From NCBI RefSeq assembly GCF_021043395.1, contig NZ_JAJNKE010000004.1, positions 1 to 64,000 of the forward strand: a stretch of DNA of 64,000 bases. The letters run 5' to 3'. The notes under the pieces were generated by a model that was not told where the DNA came from, ran no database searches, and saw only the letters and a program-made list of their open reading frames with translations. The translations under genes were made by a program, and so were the position numbers. Within the stretch, counting starts at the first letter, position 1; every line of letters begins with the position of its first letter. This DNA is from Clostridium guangxiense (lineage in GTDB: Bacteria; Bacillota; Clostridia; Clostridiales; Clostridiaceae). Below are positions 1 to 8,597 of this stretch, piece after piece.

Positions 1-70
1 CAGAGGGCTTTTAGCCCAGCCAGTAATATGCCCTTACAGGGCTGAGCAAACCACCGGCTTAGCCGGTGGT
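1..70. mobile_element. GC-rich hairpin cluster, possible end of an IS200/IS605-type element
   Basis: Three short GC-rich inverted repeats are packed into 70 bases: GGGCT/AGCCC (5-17), GCCC/GGGC (30-42) and a 10-bp perfect arm ACCACCGGCT/AGCCGGTGGT (50-70). The GC content is far above the surrounding AT-rich DNA. Terminal hairpins of this kind are typical of IS200/IS605 ends and of the 3' part of TnpB-associated guide RNAs. No transposase or tnpB is visible because the window starts here, so the assignment is inference. It could also be an unrelated intergenic palindrome family. Confidence 0.35.
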
Positions 71-82
71 CATGATTAACCT

Positions 83-140
83 TTTGCCGTGGCAAAACCC
101 TTCACCTTTGACAAGCAAAGCTATGTCAAACCCTTCACTT
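83..140 (-). repeat. Two tandem GTGAAGGG-plus-hairpin repeat units
   Basis: Read on the minus strand there are two units, each starting GTGAAGGG and followed by a hairpin. One stem is TTTGACA/TGTCAAA with a 10-nt loop; the other is TTTTGCC/GGCAAAA with a 2-nt loop. A related unit lies at 2921-2963 with stem TTTTAAC/GTTAAAA. The stems differ in sequence but keep their pairing, so the structure appears to be conserved. The units lie downstream of the minus-strand flavoprotein gene and may act as its transcript 3' end. Confidence 0.6.
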
Positions 141-199
141 TAATTAGTTTGCAATTTTTTATATTTAGTACGACAGCCCCATTTTTTTAAAACTTTTAT

Positions 200-1477
200 T
201 TAAACTAATTTCTTGTCAAATATACCTGTTAAACCTAAGTTTTCTATTCTAGTTTTTATTTTATCTATATCTGTTGTATACAAGCCAGTTTCCTGCATCC
301 TCTTAAAGTATTCTGAACCTGCAAAGGTATATCTAGTTTTTATGCCATCTTCCGTTAAAAGTTTATAATTTGCATAAGAAATAATATCTCCAATTGCAGT
401 TTGCTTTGGCAAGATTAATTGAGGCATATTTAATACATGTCTTACGGCATTACATCCAGCAAGACTTCCAGTGCAAATGGCTTCAGTATGACCTACGAAA
501 AGTCCGCTTTTCTCTCCACCGCAAAATAAATTATCTAATCCTTTAACCCTCATGTCATCTGTTCTAGGTGCAACAGATAAATATCTTATAGAATTTCCTT
601 TTCCACCTGCATAAGGATCTACATATTTAACTTTTTCAAGCCCAGGTATTTTTCTCAATTTTTCTAGAGGATAAAAAGAAGTCATAAGCTTTGCATGTCC
701 TGTATCAAGAAGTATTACGTTCTCAGCGAATTCTTTAAGAGCGTACTGCTGACATACTTTAAGCTTTAATTTATCAAGATTAATATCTTCAGGTGGAATT
801 TTAAGAACAACCACACCTTTATCGTCAAGTTCCTTTACAATATCTGGAGATAAGCTTTCTTTTGCAAGTTTGCATGAACCACTAAAAGCACCAAAGGAGC
901 CGTCTTCTCTTTCACCTTTGATATCATCAATTCCAGCTCTTTGACTTAGGCTTATACGTGGGCCAAAAGAAGGACATCTTAATACACACATAGAACAACC
1001 ATTACCATATCTCAAACAATTGCCCATTGGTCCCGTAGAGCCTGTAGCTTCAATAAAAACATCTCCTTCAACATAAGTACCATCTGATAGAAAAATTCCT
1101 TTTATGGTTTTGCCACTTTTTTTAATGTCTACAACTCTTTTAACTAAATTTATTTTTATTCCCATATTGATAAGATAATTTCTTATATCTGCTTCTATTA
1201 TATTTACATCATAAAGCCAGGCATGCTTGTGACCAGGAAAATCTATATTTTTATGTCTTGAATCAGCATCTGTTATGTTTATTAAATCACCAGCGCCTAA
1301 AGCTATAAGTTCTTCAGCAGCAGTAAAACGCCCATTGTTTCTCATAATTCCACCAACATTGCCGAGCCCTAAAACCATATCTGTTTTTTCATATATTGTT
1401 ACGTCTGCACCAGCTTTTTTTGCTGTAATTGCAGCAGCACTACCTGCCCATCCAGCTCCAATAATAATTACCTTCAT
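200..1477 (-). CDS. FAD-dependent oxidoreductase, GidA/TrmFO-like flavoprotein
   Basis: The 425-aa protein opens with a Rossmann FAD-binding motif (GAGWAGSAA, about residues 7-15) and an acidic strand end at YEK. The C-terminal part has a second flavin-binding segment around NLFCGGEKSGLFVGH, of the type seen in GidA/TrmFO-like and other FAD oxidoreductases. A cysteine cluster near the middle (GCSMCVLRCPSFG) could hold a metal or take part in disulfide chemistry. The start is ATG behind a GGGGGTAA-type ribosome site. The substrate is not recognisable. A second minus-strand flavoprotein gene follows upstream beyond thl, and the two may once have been adjacent. The FAD-enzyme call is firm; the reaction is unknown. 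Confidence 0.75.
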   Translation of the reverse strand: MKVIIIGAGWAGSAAAITAKKAGADVTIYEKTDMVLGLGNVGGIMRNNGRFTAAEELIALGAGDLINITDADSRHKNIDFPGHKHAWLYDVNIIEADIRNYLINMGIKINLVKRVVDIKKSGKTIKGIFLSDGTYVEGDVFIEATGSTGPMGNCLRYGNGCSMCVLRCPSFGPRISLSQRAGIDDIKGEREDGSFGAFSGSCKLAKESLSPDIVKELDDKGVVVLKIPPEDINLDKLKLKVCQQYALKEFAENVILLDTGHAKLMTSFYPLEKLRKIPGLEKVKYVDPYAGGKGNSIRYLSVAPRTDDMRVKGLDNLFCGGEKSGLFVGHTEAICTGSLAGCNAVRHVLNMPQLILPKQTAIGDIISYANYKLLTEDGIKTRYTFAGSEYFKRMQETGLYTTDIDKIKTRIENLGLTGIFDKKLV

Positions 1478-1656
1478 ACAAAAATTACCCCCATAAATAT
1501 TAATTGTTTATTAATAGATGTCACTTATTATTATGATATTTTAAACATATATTTTTGTTCCAACTTTTATAACTTTAAATTTTTGCAATGTATAAAATAC
1601 GGTAATACGAAAAAACTAAAATTTGATAAAATTAATTAATACTAAGGAGGAAAAAT

Positions 1657-2838
1657 ATGAGAGAAGTAGTAATAGCAGGTGCGGCAAGAACACCTATAGG
1701 ATCATTTGGGAAAGCGTTCAAGGATGTAACAGCAGTTGAACTTGGGGCACTAGTAATGAAAGAAGCAGTAAAGAGAGCAGGAATAAAACCATCAGATGTA
1801 AATGAAGTTGTTTTTGGAAATGTTCTTCAAGCAGGGCTTGGACAAAATACTGCAAGGCAAGCGGCTGTAAAGGCTGAATTACCAATACACATTCCTGCTT
1901 TTACAATTAACAAGGTTTGCGGTTCGGGGTTAAGAGCTGTAAGCTTAGCAGCTCAAATGATTAAAGCAGAAGATGTAGATGTAGTTATTGCTGGTGGAAT
2001 GGAGAATATGAGTAGAGCTCCATATTTAGTTGAAACTGCAAGATGGGGAAACAAAATGGGTGACGTTAAGTTAGTAGATGAAATGGTTAAGGATGGATTA
2101 TGGGATGCTTTTAATGATTATCATATGGGAATAACAGCTGAGAATATTGCTGAACAATGGAAAATATCAAGAGAAGAACAGGATAAATTTGCATTAGAAT
2201 CACAACAAAAAGCGGAAAAATCCATAAAGAATGGGATATTTAAAGAAGAAATAGTGCCAGTTACTGTAAAAACTAGAAAAGGAGAAATTGTAGTTGATAC
2301 AGATGAACAGCCTAGATTTGGAACTACTCTTGAAAATCTTACAAAGCTAAAGCCTGCATTTAAAAAGGCTGGAACTGTTACTGCTGGTAATGCTTCTGGT
2401 TTAAATGATGGTGCTGCAGCATTAGTTGTTATGAGTGCCGATAAAGCAAAAGAATTAGGAATTAAACCATTAGCTAAAATAATATCTTATGCATCAGTTG
2501 GTTTAGATCCTGCTATAATGGGCTATGCACCATTTTATTCAACCAAAGAGGCACTAGAAAAAGCTAATTTAACCGTAGATGATTTAGATCTTATAGAAGC
2601 AAACGAAGCCTTTGTTGCACAATGTGTGGCTGTAGCAAGAGACTTGAAATTTGATATGAGCAAGGTAAATGTAAATGGCGGAACAACTGCTTTAGGTCAT
2701 CCAATTGGAGCATCTGGAGCAAGAATACTAGTCACCCTCTTGTATGCAATGAAAAATAGAAATGCTAAGAAAGGTCTTGCCACTTTATGTATAGGTGGGG
2801 GACAGGGAACCTCTTTAATAGTAGAAAGTATGCTCTAA
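1657..2838 (+). CDS. thl: Acetyl-CoA acetyltransferase (thiolase)
   Basis: The 393-aa protein is a full-length biosynthetic thiolase that condenses two acetyl-CoA into acetoacetyl-CoA, the first step towards butyrate and butanol in clostridia. The catalytic residues are visible: nucleophile Cys88 in NKVCGSG, His348 in GHPIGASG and Cys378 in CIGGGQG. The sequence closely resembles ThlA/ThlB of solventogenic clostridia as I recall them. The start is ATG with AAGGAGG eight bases upstream. The gene stands alone on the plus strand between two minus-strand flavoprotein genes, so it is probably monocistronic. A crt-bcd-etf-hbd operon is not next to it. Several thiolase paralogues are common in this group, so the paralogue letter is left open. 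Confidence 0.95.
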   Translation: MREVVIAGAARTPIGSFGKAFKDVTAVELGALVMKEAVKRAGIKPSDVNEVVFGNVLQAGLGQNTARQAAVKAELPIHIPAFTINKVCGSGLRAVSLAAQMIKAEDVDVVIAGGMENMSRAPYLVETARWGNKMGDVKLVDEMVKDGLWDAFNDYHMGITAENIAEQWKISREEQDKFALESQQKAEKSIKNGIFKEEIVPVTVKTRKGEIVVDTDEQPRFGTTLENLTKLKPAFKKAGTVTAGNASGLNDGAAALVVMSADKAKELGIKPLAKIISYASVGLDPAIMGYAPFYSTKEALEKANLTVDDLDLIEANEAFVAQCVAVARDLKFDMSKVNVNGGTTALGHPIGASGARILVTLLYAMKNRNAKKGLATLCIGGGQGTSLIVESML

Positions 2839-2920
2839 TTATGATATATAAATAAGCTAAACGTTTAAAAATATAAGTTTCAAAATTTTACGAGTAATAT
2901 TTTATATTTATTAGTTAAAA

Positions 2921-2963
2921 AGTGAAGGCTTTTAACAAGCAAGGCAAGTTAAAACCCTTCACT
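2921..2963 (-). terminator. Terminator and third copy of the GTGAAGGG hairpin repeat
   Basis: The arms AGTGAAGGCTTTTAAC and GTTAAAACCCTTCACT pair over 16 bp with one mismatch around an 11-nt loop. On the minus strand the hairpin is followed by TTTTTAAC, so it should terminate the flavoprotein gene at 3013-3996. It lies between convergent genes. Loop and flanks resemble the units at 83-140. Confidence 0.7.
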
Positions 2964-3012
2964 AACATAAAATCCAACTTATACAAAAAATGCATCAATT
3001 ATTTTAAGCTTT

Positions 3013-3996
3013 CTAAACATATCTTCTATCCTTAAATAAATATCTAGGATCTATCTGAACCTTGCAAAGTTTTTTTAATTTATGCCCGCTATAACGTACA
3101 CCGCATGTTCCACACACTCCCTCACTGCAGCACATTTTGGCATTATTGCAAGAAGAAACCTTTATGTCGTCATCTATTTTGTTTAAAACTCTATTTATTA
3201 GTATGTCTGGACCTGATATATGAATTAGATTGACTTTTTTATTTTTTATACATTCTGATAAAAGAGTAGAAAACTCATAGGGGAGCTCTCCTTTAGTAAG
3301 CATGTTACAGTAGAAGATTTCGGCATCGCATTTTTCAAGGTATTCTTTTACAAAATTATCGTTTATATTAGCACTATCAATTATTATTAGTATTTTGTTG
3401 CCATTTGAATAAAGTTTTTTCATAACAGGAACCATAGGGGCTTCTCCTATGCCTCTTGCCACAATTAATGCGCACCCATCCTTTAGGGAATTGATGCTCT
3501 TTATTCCTAATACTCCATTCCAATAAGGCCCTCTAACCAAAATATTATCTTTTTCGTTTAGTTCATTTATAGTTTTAGTTTTTATTCCTTTTATCTCTAT
3601 GGCTAATTTCAGAGAATTTTCTTTTGTATTTGCCTCCATTACGGATATAGGAGCATCATAATAAAAGTTTTTTGATGGGTTTCTCAAAAATACATAGCTG
3701 CCAGGAGAAGATAAATCCTGTACTAATTTATGTTTTGCAAGTATTGTTAATATAAGTAATTTATCATCTACGTTTTCTTTTTTCGCAATAGTACAGCTAT
3801 ATGCTTTCCTTTGAGTTCTAGCTTTATTACCGTTCCACATATATTCTTGATATATACAAACACCCTTCCAGTTTGTACAGTCACAGGAATCTTTACCCTT
3901 AAGCTGTGAACAAAGTATGCAGTCACCAGTTTCAGCTAAATGACATGGACAGTATTCACTTCCGCCGTCGATACAATCTATTATTTCATAATTCAT
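3013..3996 (-). CDS. PyrK/FNR-like flavin and [2Fe-2S] electron-transfer protein with Cys-rich N-terminus
   Basis: The 327-aa protein has a ferredoxin-reductase-like body. A flavin-domain region (about 70-160) is followed by a nucleotide-binding region with GIGEAPMVPVMKKL (about 183-196), as in the electron-transfer subunit of dihydroorotate dehydrogenase (PyrK) and related sulfide dehydrogenase subunits. A C-terminal cluster MCCSEGVCGTC plus a later Cys fits the PyrK [2Fe-2S] site. The first 50 residues carry about eight cysteines (CPCHL, CILC, CDC), an extension absent from ordinary PyrK that could hold another metal centre. No pyrD is adjacent. The partner may be the FAD oxidoreductase at 200-1477, now separated by thl; that is inference. 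Confidence 0.75.
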   Translation of the reverse strand: MNYEIIDCIDGGSEYCPCHLAETGDCILCSQLKGKDSCDCTNWKGVCIYQEYMWNGNKARTQRKAYSCTIAKKENVDDKLLILTILAKHKLVQDLSSPGSYVFLRNPSKNFYYDAPISVMEANTKENSLKLAIEIKGIKTKTINELNEKDNILVRGPYWNGVLGIKSINSLKDGCALIVARGIGEAPMVPVMKKLYSNGNKILIIIDSANINDNFVKEYLEKCDAEIFYCNMLTKGELPYEFSTLLSECIKNKKVNLIHISGPDILINRVLNKIDDDIKVSSCNNAKMCCSEGVCGTCGVRYSGHKLKKLCKVQIDPRYLFKDRRYV

Positions 3997-4222
3997 GTAA
4001 CAACCTCCAGTATTCTATTTAAAAGCTCTAATATTAGATTATTAATATAAATAATAATTGTTACTAAAAATTCAAGACTTAAGCTTACACATTTAAATTG
4101 AAAATAAATTTATGATTTGCTACAATTAAAGATAAATTAATGAAAGGATTAATGTATTATAGTATTAGCTAATGTCAATAATTAAAAAATAAGATTATAC
4201 TTAATATGAAAGGCTGATAATT

Positions 4223-5122
4223 TTGAAGAAAACTTTTAAAATATTTGCAATGCTTTTTGTTTTAATATTTACGTTAACTTCTTGCAGTATAAATATTAAA
4301 ACTTCTAATGAAAAATCTCAAAGTGTATCAAATGAATACAATGAAAAATTAAAAATTCATTATATAGATGTAGGCCAAGGAGACAGCATACTTGTTCAAA
4401 AAAATTATAGTAATATGCTTATAGATACAGGGACTAACGATTCAACAGAAAAGTTAATTTCATATTTAAAAAAGCAAAATATAAGAAAAATTGACTATCT
4501 TATTTTAACCCATCCTCATGAGGATCACATAGGAGGAGCAGATGCAGTAATTAAAGATTTTGATATAGGCAAACTTTATATGCCTAAGGTAGGTACTTCA
4601 ACAAAAACCTTTAGGGATGTTCTTATGGCTATGAAAAATAAAGATTTAAAAGCAAATGAGCCAGAACTTTTAGAAAGCTTTAAATTTGAAGATGCAAATT
4701 GTACATTTTATGGTCCAATTAATAGCGAAAAGAAAGATTTAAATACATACTCGATAATACTTAAATTAACTTATGGCAGTACAAAATTTCTTTTTACCGG
4801 TGATGCGCAGGCTGAAAATGAAAGAGCTATGATATCTAAGGGCTATGATTTAAGTGCAGATGTATTAAAACTTGGACATCATGGAAGTCGAACCTCTACC
4901 TCCAATGATTTTCTTGATAAGGTAAATCCTAAGTATACAGTTATAAGTTGTGGAAAAGAAAATGATTATGGGCATCCACATAAGGAAACTGTAAATAGAT
5001 TAAAAAGTAGGAATATACCATTATATAGAACTGATGAAAATGGCACTATAATTTGCACTAGCGATGGTAAAAATATAAGCTTTAATTGTAGTCCTGGAGA
5101 TTACAGAAGTGGAAGGAGATAA
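4223..5122 (+). CDS. ComEC-like metallo-beta-lactamase-fold lipoprotein
   Basis: The 299-aa protein begins with a lipoprotein signal peptide (hydrophobic residues 8-18, lipobox LTSC with Cys21). The body is an MBL-fold hydrolase of the type at the C-terminus of the DNA-uptake protein ComEC: DVGQGDS (about 49-55), LIDTG, the metal-binding HPHEDH (97-102), a later FTGD and GHHGS. It lacks the ComEC membrane channel domain, so it is a stand-alone extracellular hydrolase, perhaps acting on nucleic acid or phosphodiesters. The start is TTG with GAAAGG about 10 bases upstream; the Lys-rich n-region right after it supports this choice. It is the first gene of a six-gene operon. Confidence 0.85.
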   Translation: MKKTFKIFAMLFVLIFTLTSCSINIKTSNEKSQSVSNEYNEKLKIHYIDVGQGDSILVQKNYSNMLIDTGTNDSTEKLISYLKKQNIRKIDYLILTHPHEDHIGGADAVIKDFDIGKLYMPKVGTSTKTFRDVLMAMKNKDLKANEPELLESFKFEDANCTFYGPINSEKKDLNTYSIILKLTYGSTKFLFTGDAQAENERAMISKGYDLSADVLKLGHHGSRTSTSNDFLDKVNPKYTVISCGKENDYGHPHKETVNRLKSRNIPLYRTDENGTIICTSDGKNISFNCSPGDYRSGRR

Positions 5123-5127
5123 GCTTA

Positions 5128-5340
5128 ATGAAAGTGGTTATAGATAGATTTGAAGGAAATTATGCTGTTTGTGAAAAAGAAGATAGAACTATGATCAACA
5201 TAGAGCGAAATTTAATTCCTAAGGAGGCCAAGGAACAAGATGTTCTGTTTTTAAAAGAAGGAATGATTTTCATAGATAAAAATTCTACTAAGAAGAAAAA
5301 AAATGAAATTGATGATCTAATGAAAGATATGTGGAAATAA
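5128..5340 (+). CDS. DUF3006-type small protein
   Basis: The 70-aa protein (starts MKVVIDRFEGNYAVCE) matches the pattern of the DUF3006 family: a short beta-rich domain with 'DRFEG..AV' near the start and a basic C-terminus (KKKKNE). It starts five bases after the MBL lipoprotein stop, behind GGAAGGAG. DUF3006 genes are often found next to ComEC-like MBL genes, as here. No signal peptide is seen, so it is presumably cytoplasmic. The function is unknown. Confidence 0.8.
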   Translation: MKVVIDRFEGNYAVCEKEDRTMINIERNLIPKEAKEQDVLFLKEGMIFIDKNSTKKKKNEIDDLMKDMWK

Positions 5341-5371
5341 AATAATTATTTATTGAAGAAGGAGTAAGTTT

Positions 5372-6028
5372 ATGAGGGAGAGTAAATCTAATGAAGAGAT
5401 ATGGAATGATGTAAAAAATGATCCATGGTTTATAGAAAAAATAGAAAATCCAGATGATGACATATGTATTTACTGTGTTAAAAATGCTTGGAATACATTA
5501 AAGCTTATAAAAGATCCTTCAGATAATATTATAAAAGAAGCTTTAAAAACAAAGGGATGGGCAATTCAATTCGTTAAAAATCCAAGTGAGGAATTCCAAC
5601 TTTTAGCCATAGAATCTGATTGGGATTCTATACAGTATATAAAAAATCCTTTTGAAAGCGTAAAAATTAAGGCAGTTGAAATGAATTGGAAAGCAATAGC
5701 ATATATAGACAACACAAGTATTGATATGGAGCGAATTGCTGTAAGGCAAAATGCTGAAGCCATAATGTATATTAGTAATATTACTGATGAAAAGAAACGC
5801 ATTTTTATAAAAGACAATATAAACTCAATAAAGTATTTGAATTTAGAGAATACAGATATCGTAGAAGAAACATTAAAAGAAAAAGTTTCTGACATAAATA
5901 TAGATAAACAGTATATTGATGATTTTTTAAGGCTTAAATCTTTAAGTATAAATAAGACAAAACTTATATATAAATTTGGAAGTAAAAAGGCAAAAATGTA
6001 TTTTATTGACTTAAAATTATCTGTGTAA
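5372..6028 (+). CDS. Tandem 22-residue repeat protein (DUF4116-like)
   Basis: The 218-aa protein has about five tandem units of roughly 22 residues between residues 40 and 170, each with a pattern like 'W-x-A-I-x-Y-I-x-N-P-x(4-6)-A-V'. Examples are GWAIQFVKNP, WDSIQYIKNP, WKAIAYIDN and AEAIMYISN. Such short helical repeats resemble DUF4116 units and would form an alpha-solenoid for protein contacts. No enzymatic motif, signal peptide or membrane segment is visible. It precedes a MoxR-type ATPase by 11 bases, so it may recruit a client for, or be remodelled by, that ATPase. This role is inference. Confidence 0.7.
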   Translation: MRESKSNEEIWNDVKNDPWFIEKIENPDDDICIYCVKNAWNTLKLIKDPSDNIIKEALKTKGWAIQFVKNPSEEFQLLAIESDWDSIQYIKNPFESVKIKAVEMNWKAIAYIDNTSIDMERIAVRQNAEAIMYISNITDEKKRIFIKDNINSIKYLNLENTDIVEETLKEKVSDINIDKQYIDDFLRLKSLSINKTKLIYKFGSKKAKMYFIDLKLSV

Positions 6029-6039
6029 GGAGAACAAAA

Positions 6040-7185
6040 ATGAAATTTACAGAAGCATTACAAAGTATACATCTTGTAATTAACTCAGGTTCAGTACCTT
6101 TACTTGTAGGTGAAAGTGGAATAGGTAAAACTGCTCTAATAAAGCAGTTTGCGGCTGACTACAATTATTATTACATTAATATAGATGGAAACCTCCTTAA
6201 AGAAGGAGAAATTGGTGGGTTACCTTCAGTGGAAAAATATTATACTAATATAAATGAAAAAAAAGTAGAAAAAAATAGGACAACTTATGCTGTATATTTT
6301 AAATTTGCTTATATAGATGAACTTTTAGAAAAAGATCCAAATGCAAAAATACTGCTGTTTATTGACGAAATAAATAGATGTGAGCACAGTGTGCAGCAGG
6401 AAATTATGAATATAATACTTAACAGAGAAATTAATGGATATAAACTTAATGATAATGTTGTAGTAGTTGCTGCCATGAACCCATCAAATAAATATGATGA
6501 GTTTGAGGACAGCGAATATCAGGTTGTGGATATGGACCAAGCTCAAGAAGATAGATTTGTGTGGATTTACATGGAGTCAGATGTAAATGAATGGCTAAAA
6601 TGGGGAATGAAATTAGAAAATGGAGAACCTAGAATACATGATGATGTAATTAATTTTATAGCGAGCTTTCCGGAATATTTACATGCACCCAATTCAAAAG
6701 AATCAATAAAGCCAACCCCAAGAAGTTGGGTTAGAGTTTCAAATATTTATAGGGAATACTTAAAAGAAAAGGGTTCTTTGTCATTAAGTATTTTATATAA
6801 TGTTGTTAAAGGAAATGTAGGAGCTGCAATTTCTCAAGACTTTTTAAATTATATTGAAGAAAATAAAAATCCAATTATTAAACCTGAAGAAATATTTAAA
6901 AATGACTACATAACAGATGAATTAAAAAATAGAATTAAAACGGAAAGCCATTCAAGATTATATTTGACTGCGAGAAAGGTTCTATTTTATTTAACTAACC
7001 TTCAAGAAAGAGAAAGAGAAATAAGTCTCTTTTCTGAATTTTTAAGCTATTATCCTGATGACTTAAAAATGGGTATAATGCAGGGTATTAAAAGTGACTT
7101 CACTCAAAACCTTTATGAAGATTTTTTGAATAATGATATTTTTATTGAATCATTCTTTTCTATGTATGAGGATATAGAAGAATAG
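6040..7185 (+). CDS. MoxR-type AAA+ ATPase
   Basis: The 381-aa protein has a Walker A motif GESGIGKT (24-31), Walker B ILLFIDE (104-110) and a sensor-1-like AAMNPSN (144-150). This arrangement is typical of the MoxR/dynein-like AAA+ branch. MoxR ATPases usually work as chaperones with a VWA-domain partner encoded next door, and the following gene is such a partner. The start is ATG behind AAGGAG. The C-terminal 150 residues are less conserved and may form the lid and client-binding part. Cytoplasmic; the client is unknown, with the preceding repeat protein the nearest candidate. Confidence 0.85.
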   Translation: MKFTEALQSIHLVINSGSVPLLVGESGIGKTALIKQFAADYNYYYINIDGNLLKEGEIGGLPSVEKYYTNINEKKVEKNRTTYAVYFKFAYIDELLEKDPNAKILLFIDEINRCEHSVQQEIMNIILNREINGYKLNDNVVVVAAMNPSNKYDEFEDSEYQVVDMDQAQEDRFVWIYMESDVNEWLKWGMKLENGEPRIHDDVINFIASFPEYLHAPNSKESIKPTPRSWVRVSNIYREYLKEKGSLSLSILYNVVKGNVGAAISQDFLNYIEENKNPIIKPEEIFKNDYITDELKNRIKTESHSRLYLTARKVLFYLTNLQEREREISLFSEFLSYYPDDLKMGIMQGIKSDFTQNLYEDFLNNDIFIESFFSMYEDIEE

Positions 7186-7192
7186 AGGATTG

Positions 7193-8566
7193 ATGGATTT
7201 GAAGAATAATATTGAAGATGAAATAAAGGATTTATTTTGTGAAAGTCTAGAACTTAAAGAAGAACTTTTAGCAAATAAAGGTTTTAAAAAAAGGTTTTTT
7301 AATTTAATTGAAAAAATAAATTTTGATATGATGAATGGAGAAGACAATTTCTTTGGACTTTTTCTAATACAGTTAAAAAGAGAAATAAGAATAGATATTG
7401 CATCAGCTTGCGAAAGTGCAGCACAGCTTTCTAATTTTATAATATACTTTAATCCATATATCTTTTTAAAATGCTCTGCTTTAGAGATGCAAGCTTTAAT
7501 TAAACATGAAATATATCATATAATGTACAATCATATTAAGCAGTTTAAAGTTTTATCAAGAAAATACAGTGATGTGGCAGTAAATACAGCATTTGATATT
7601 TCTATAAATCAATACATAAAAAATCTCCCACCGTGGGAAGCAACCTTGGAAAACGTAAAGCTTTCATATAATGTGAATTTAGAATATGATAAATTACCTG
7701 AATACTATGCTGAAAAATTGCAGAAAAGCATAAATAAGAGAATAAGCAGTGAGGGTGCAAAAATTACTAGTAAAAATTCAAAAGGAAATTTTACTGATTT
7801 TGATGTCGTTTATTCTCACAATTTGTGGAATGAATCTATAAGTAAATTTGATTATGAACAAATAGATGCCTTAACTGAAAAACTTGTTAGAAACTCTGCA
7901 AAAGGAAAGCTTCCAGCAAAGGTTGATGAATATATAAAGAATTTAAATAGAAAAGCAGAGATATCCTGGCAAGATTACTTAAAAAGAATTATTGGTACAC
8001 TACCACATGGATATAAAAAAACTATAACTAGAAGAAATAGAAGACAGCCAGAGAGGTATGATTTAAGAGGACAGCTTTCAAATCACATTATTCAAATAGT
8101 CATTGCTATAGATATTAGTGGCAGCATGAGTGATGGTGAATTTGACAGTGCGGTACTAGAAATCTTAAGTATATTATCAAAACATAACTATGAAGTCACT
8201 ATAATAGAATGTGATAATAGAATAAGAAGAGTATATAGATTAAAGAGTAAAAGAGATTTAAAAAAGAGAGTTGAAACTAAAGGTGGAACGAGCTTTTCTC
8301 CTGTATTTGAATATATGAATAAAAATAAAATGAAAGATCACTTTTTAATATATTTTACTGATGGAATGGGTGAAAAAGAGCTATCAGTAAAACCCCAAAC
8401 AAAGAAAATATTATGGGTATTAACGGGTCAAAAGAGTGATTTATCATTGACCCCCAAAATAGGATCAGTTAAAAAGTTAAAAAATCACGTTGAAGAGGAA
8501 TTTGAAATCTACAGGGATGTATTATTTAATAGGGGAGAATGGGCTAATAACGAATGGGCTAAATAA
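7193..8566 (+). CDS. Metallopeptidase-like / VWA-domain protein (DUF2201-type), MoxR partner
   Basis: The 457-aa protein carries a zincin motif HEIYH (about 105-109) in an N-terminal domain like the putative metallopeptidase part of DUF2201 proteins. The C-terminal VWA-like domain has the metal-ion-dependent adhesion motif D-I-S-G-S (307-311), a downstream Thr in GGTSFSPV and an Asp in YFTDGMGE. MoxR ATPase plus VWA protein is a standard functional pair. I chose ATG at 7193 (a TTG lies just before it at 7190) because AGAGG sits upstream at suitable spacing. The gene begins seven bases after the ATPase stop. Whether the zincin site is active cannot be judged. Confidence 0.8.
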   Translation: MDLKNNIEDEIKDLFCESLELKEELLANKGFKKRFFNLIEKINFDMMNGEDNFFGLFLIQLKREIRIDIASACESAAQLSNFIIYFNPYIFLKCSALEMQALIKHEIYHIMYNHIKQFKVLSRKYSDVAVNTAFDISINQYIKNLPPWEATLENVKLSYNVNLEYDKLPEYYAEKLQKSINKRISSEGAKITSKNSKGNFTDFDVVYSHNLWNESISKFDYEQIDALTEKLVRNSAKGKLPAKVDEYIKNLNRKAEISWQDYLKRIIGTLPHGYKKTITRRNRRQPERYDLRGQLSNHIIQIVIAIDISGSMSDGEFDSAVLEILSILSKHNYEVTIIECDNRIRRVYRLKSKRDLKKRVETKGGTSFSPVFEYMNKNKMKDHFLIYFTDGMGEKELSVKPQTKKILWVLTGQKSDLSLTPKIGSVKKLKNHVEEEFEIYRDVLFNRGEWANNEWAK

Positions 8567-8597
8567 TTTTTATAGTTTTAAGGAGGGAAAAATTTAT

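Noticed and set aside
8490-8597. Upstream extension of the RNase H gene
   Set aside because: It overlaps the VWA gene and has no ribosome site, whereas ATG 8598 has a strong one at the family's usual start.
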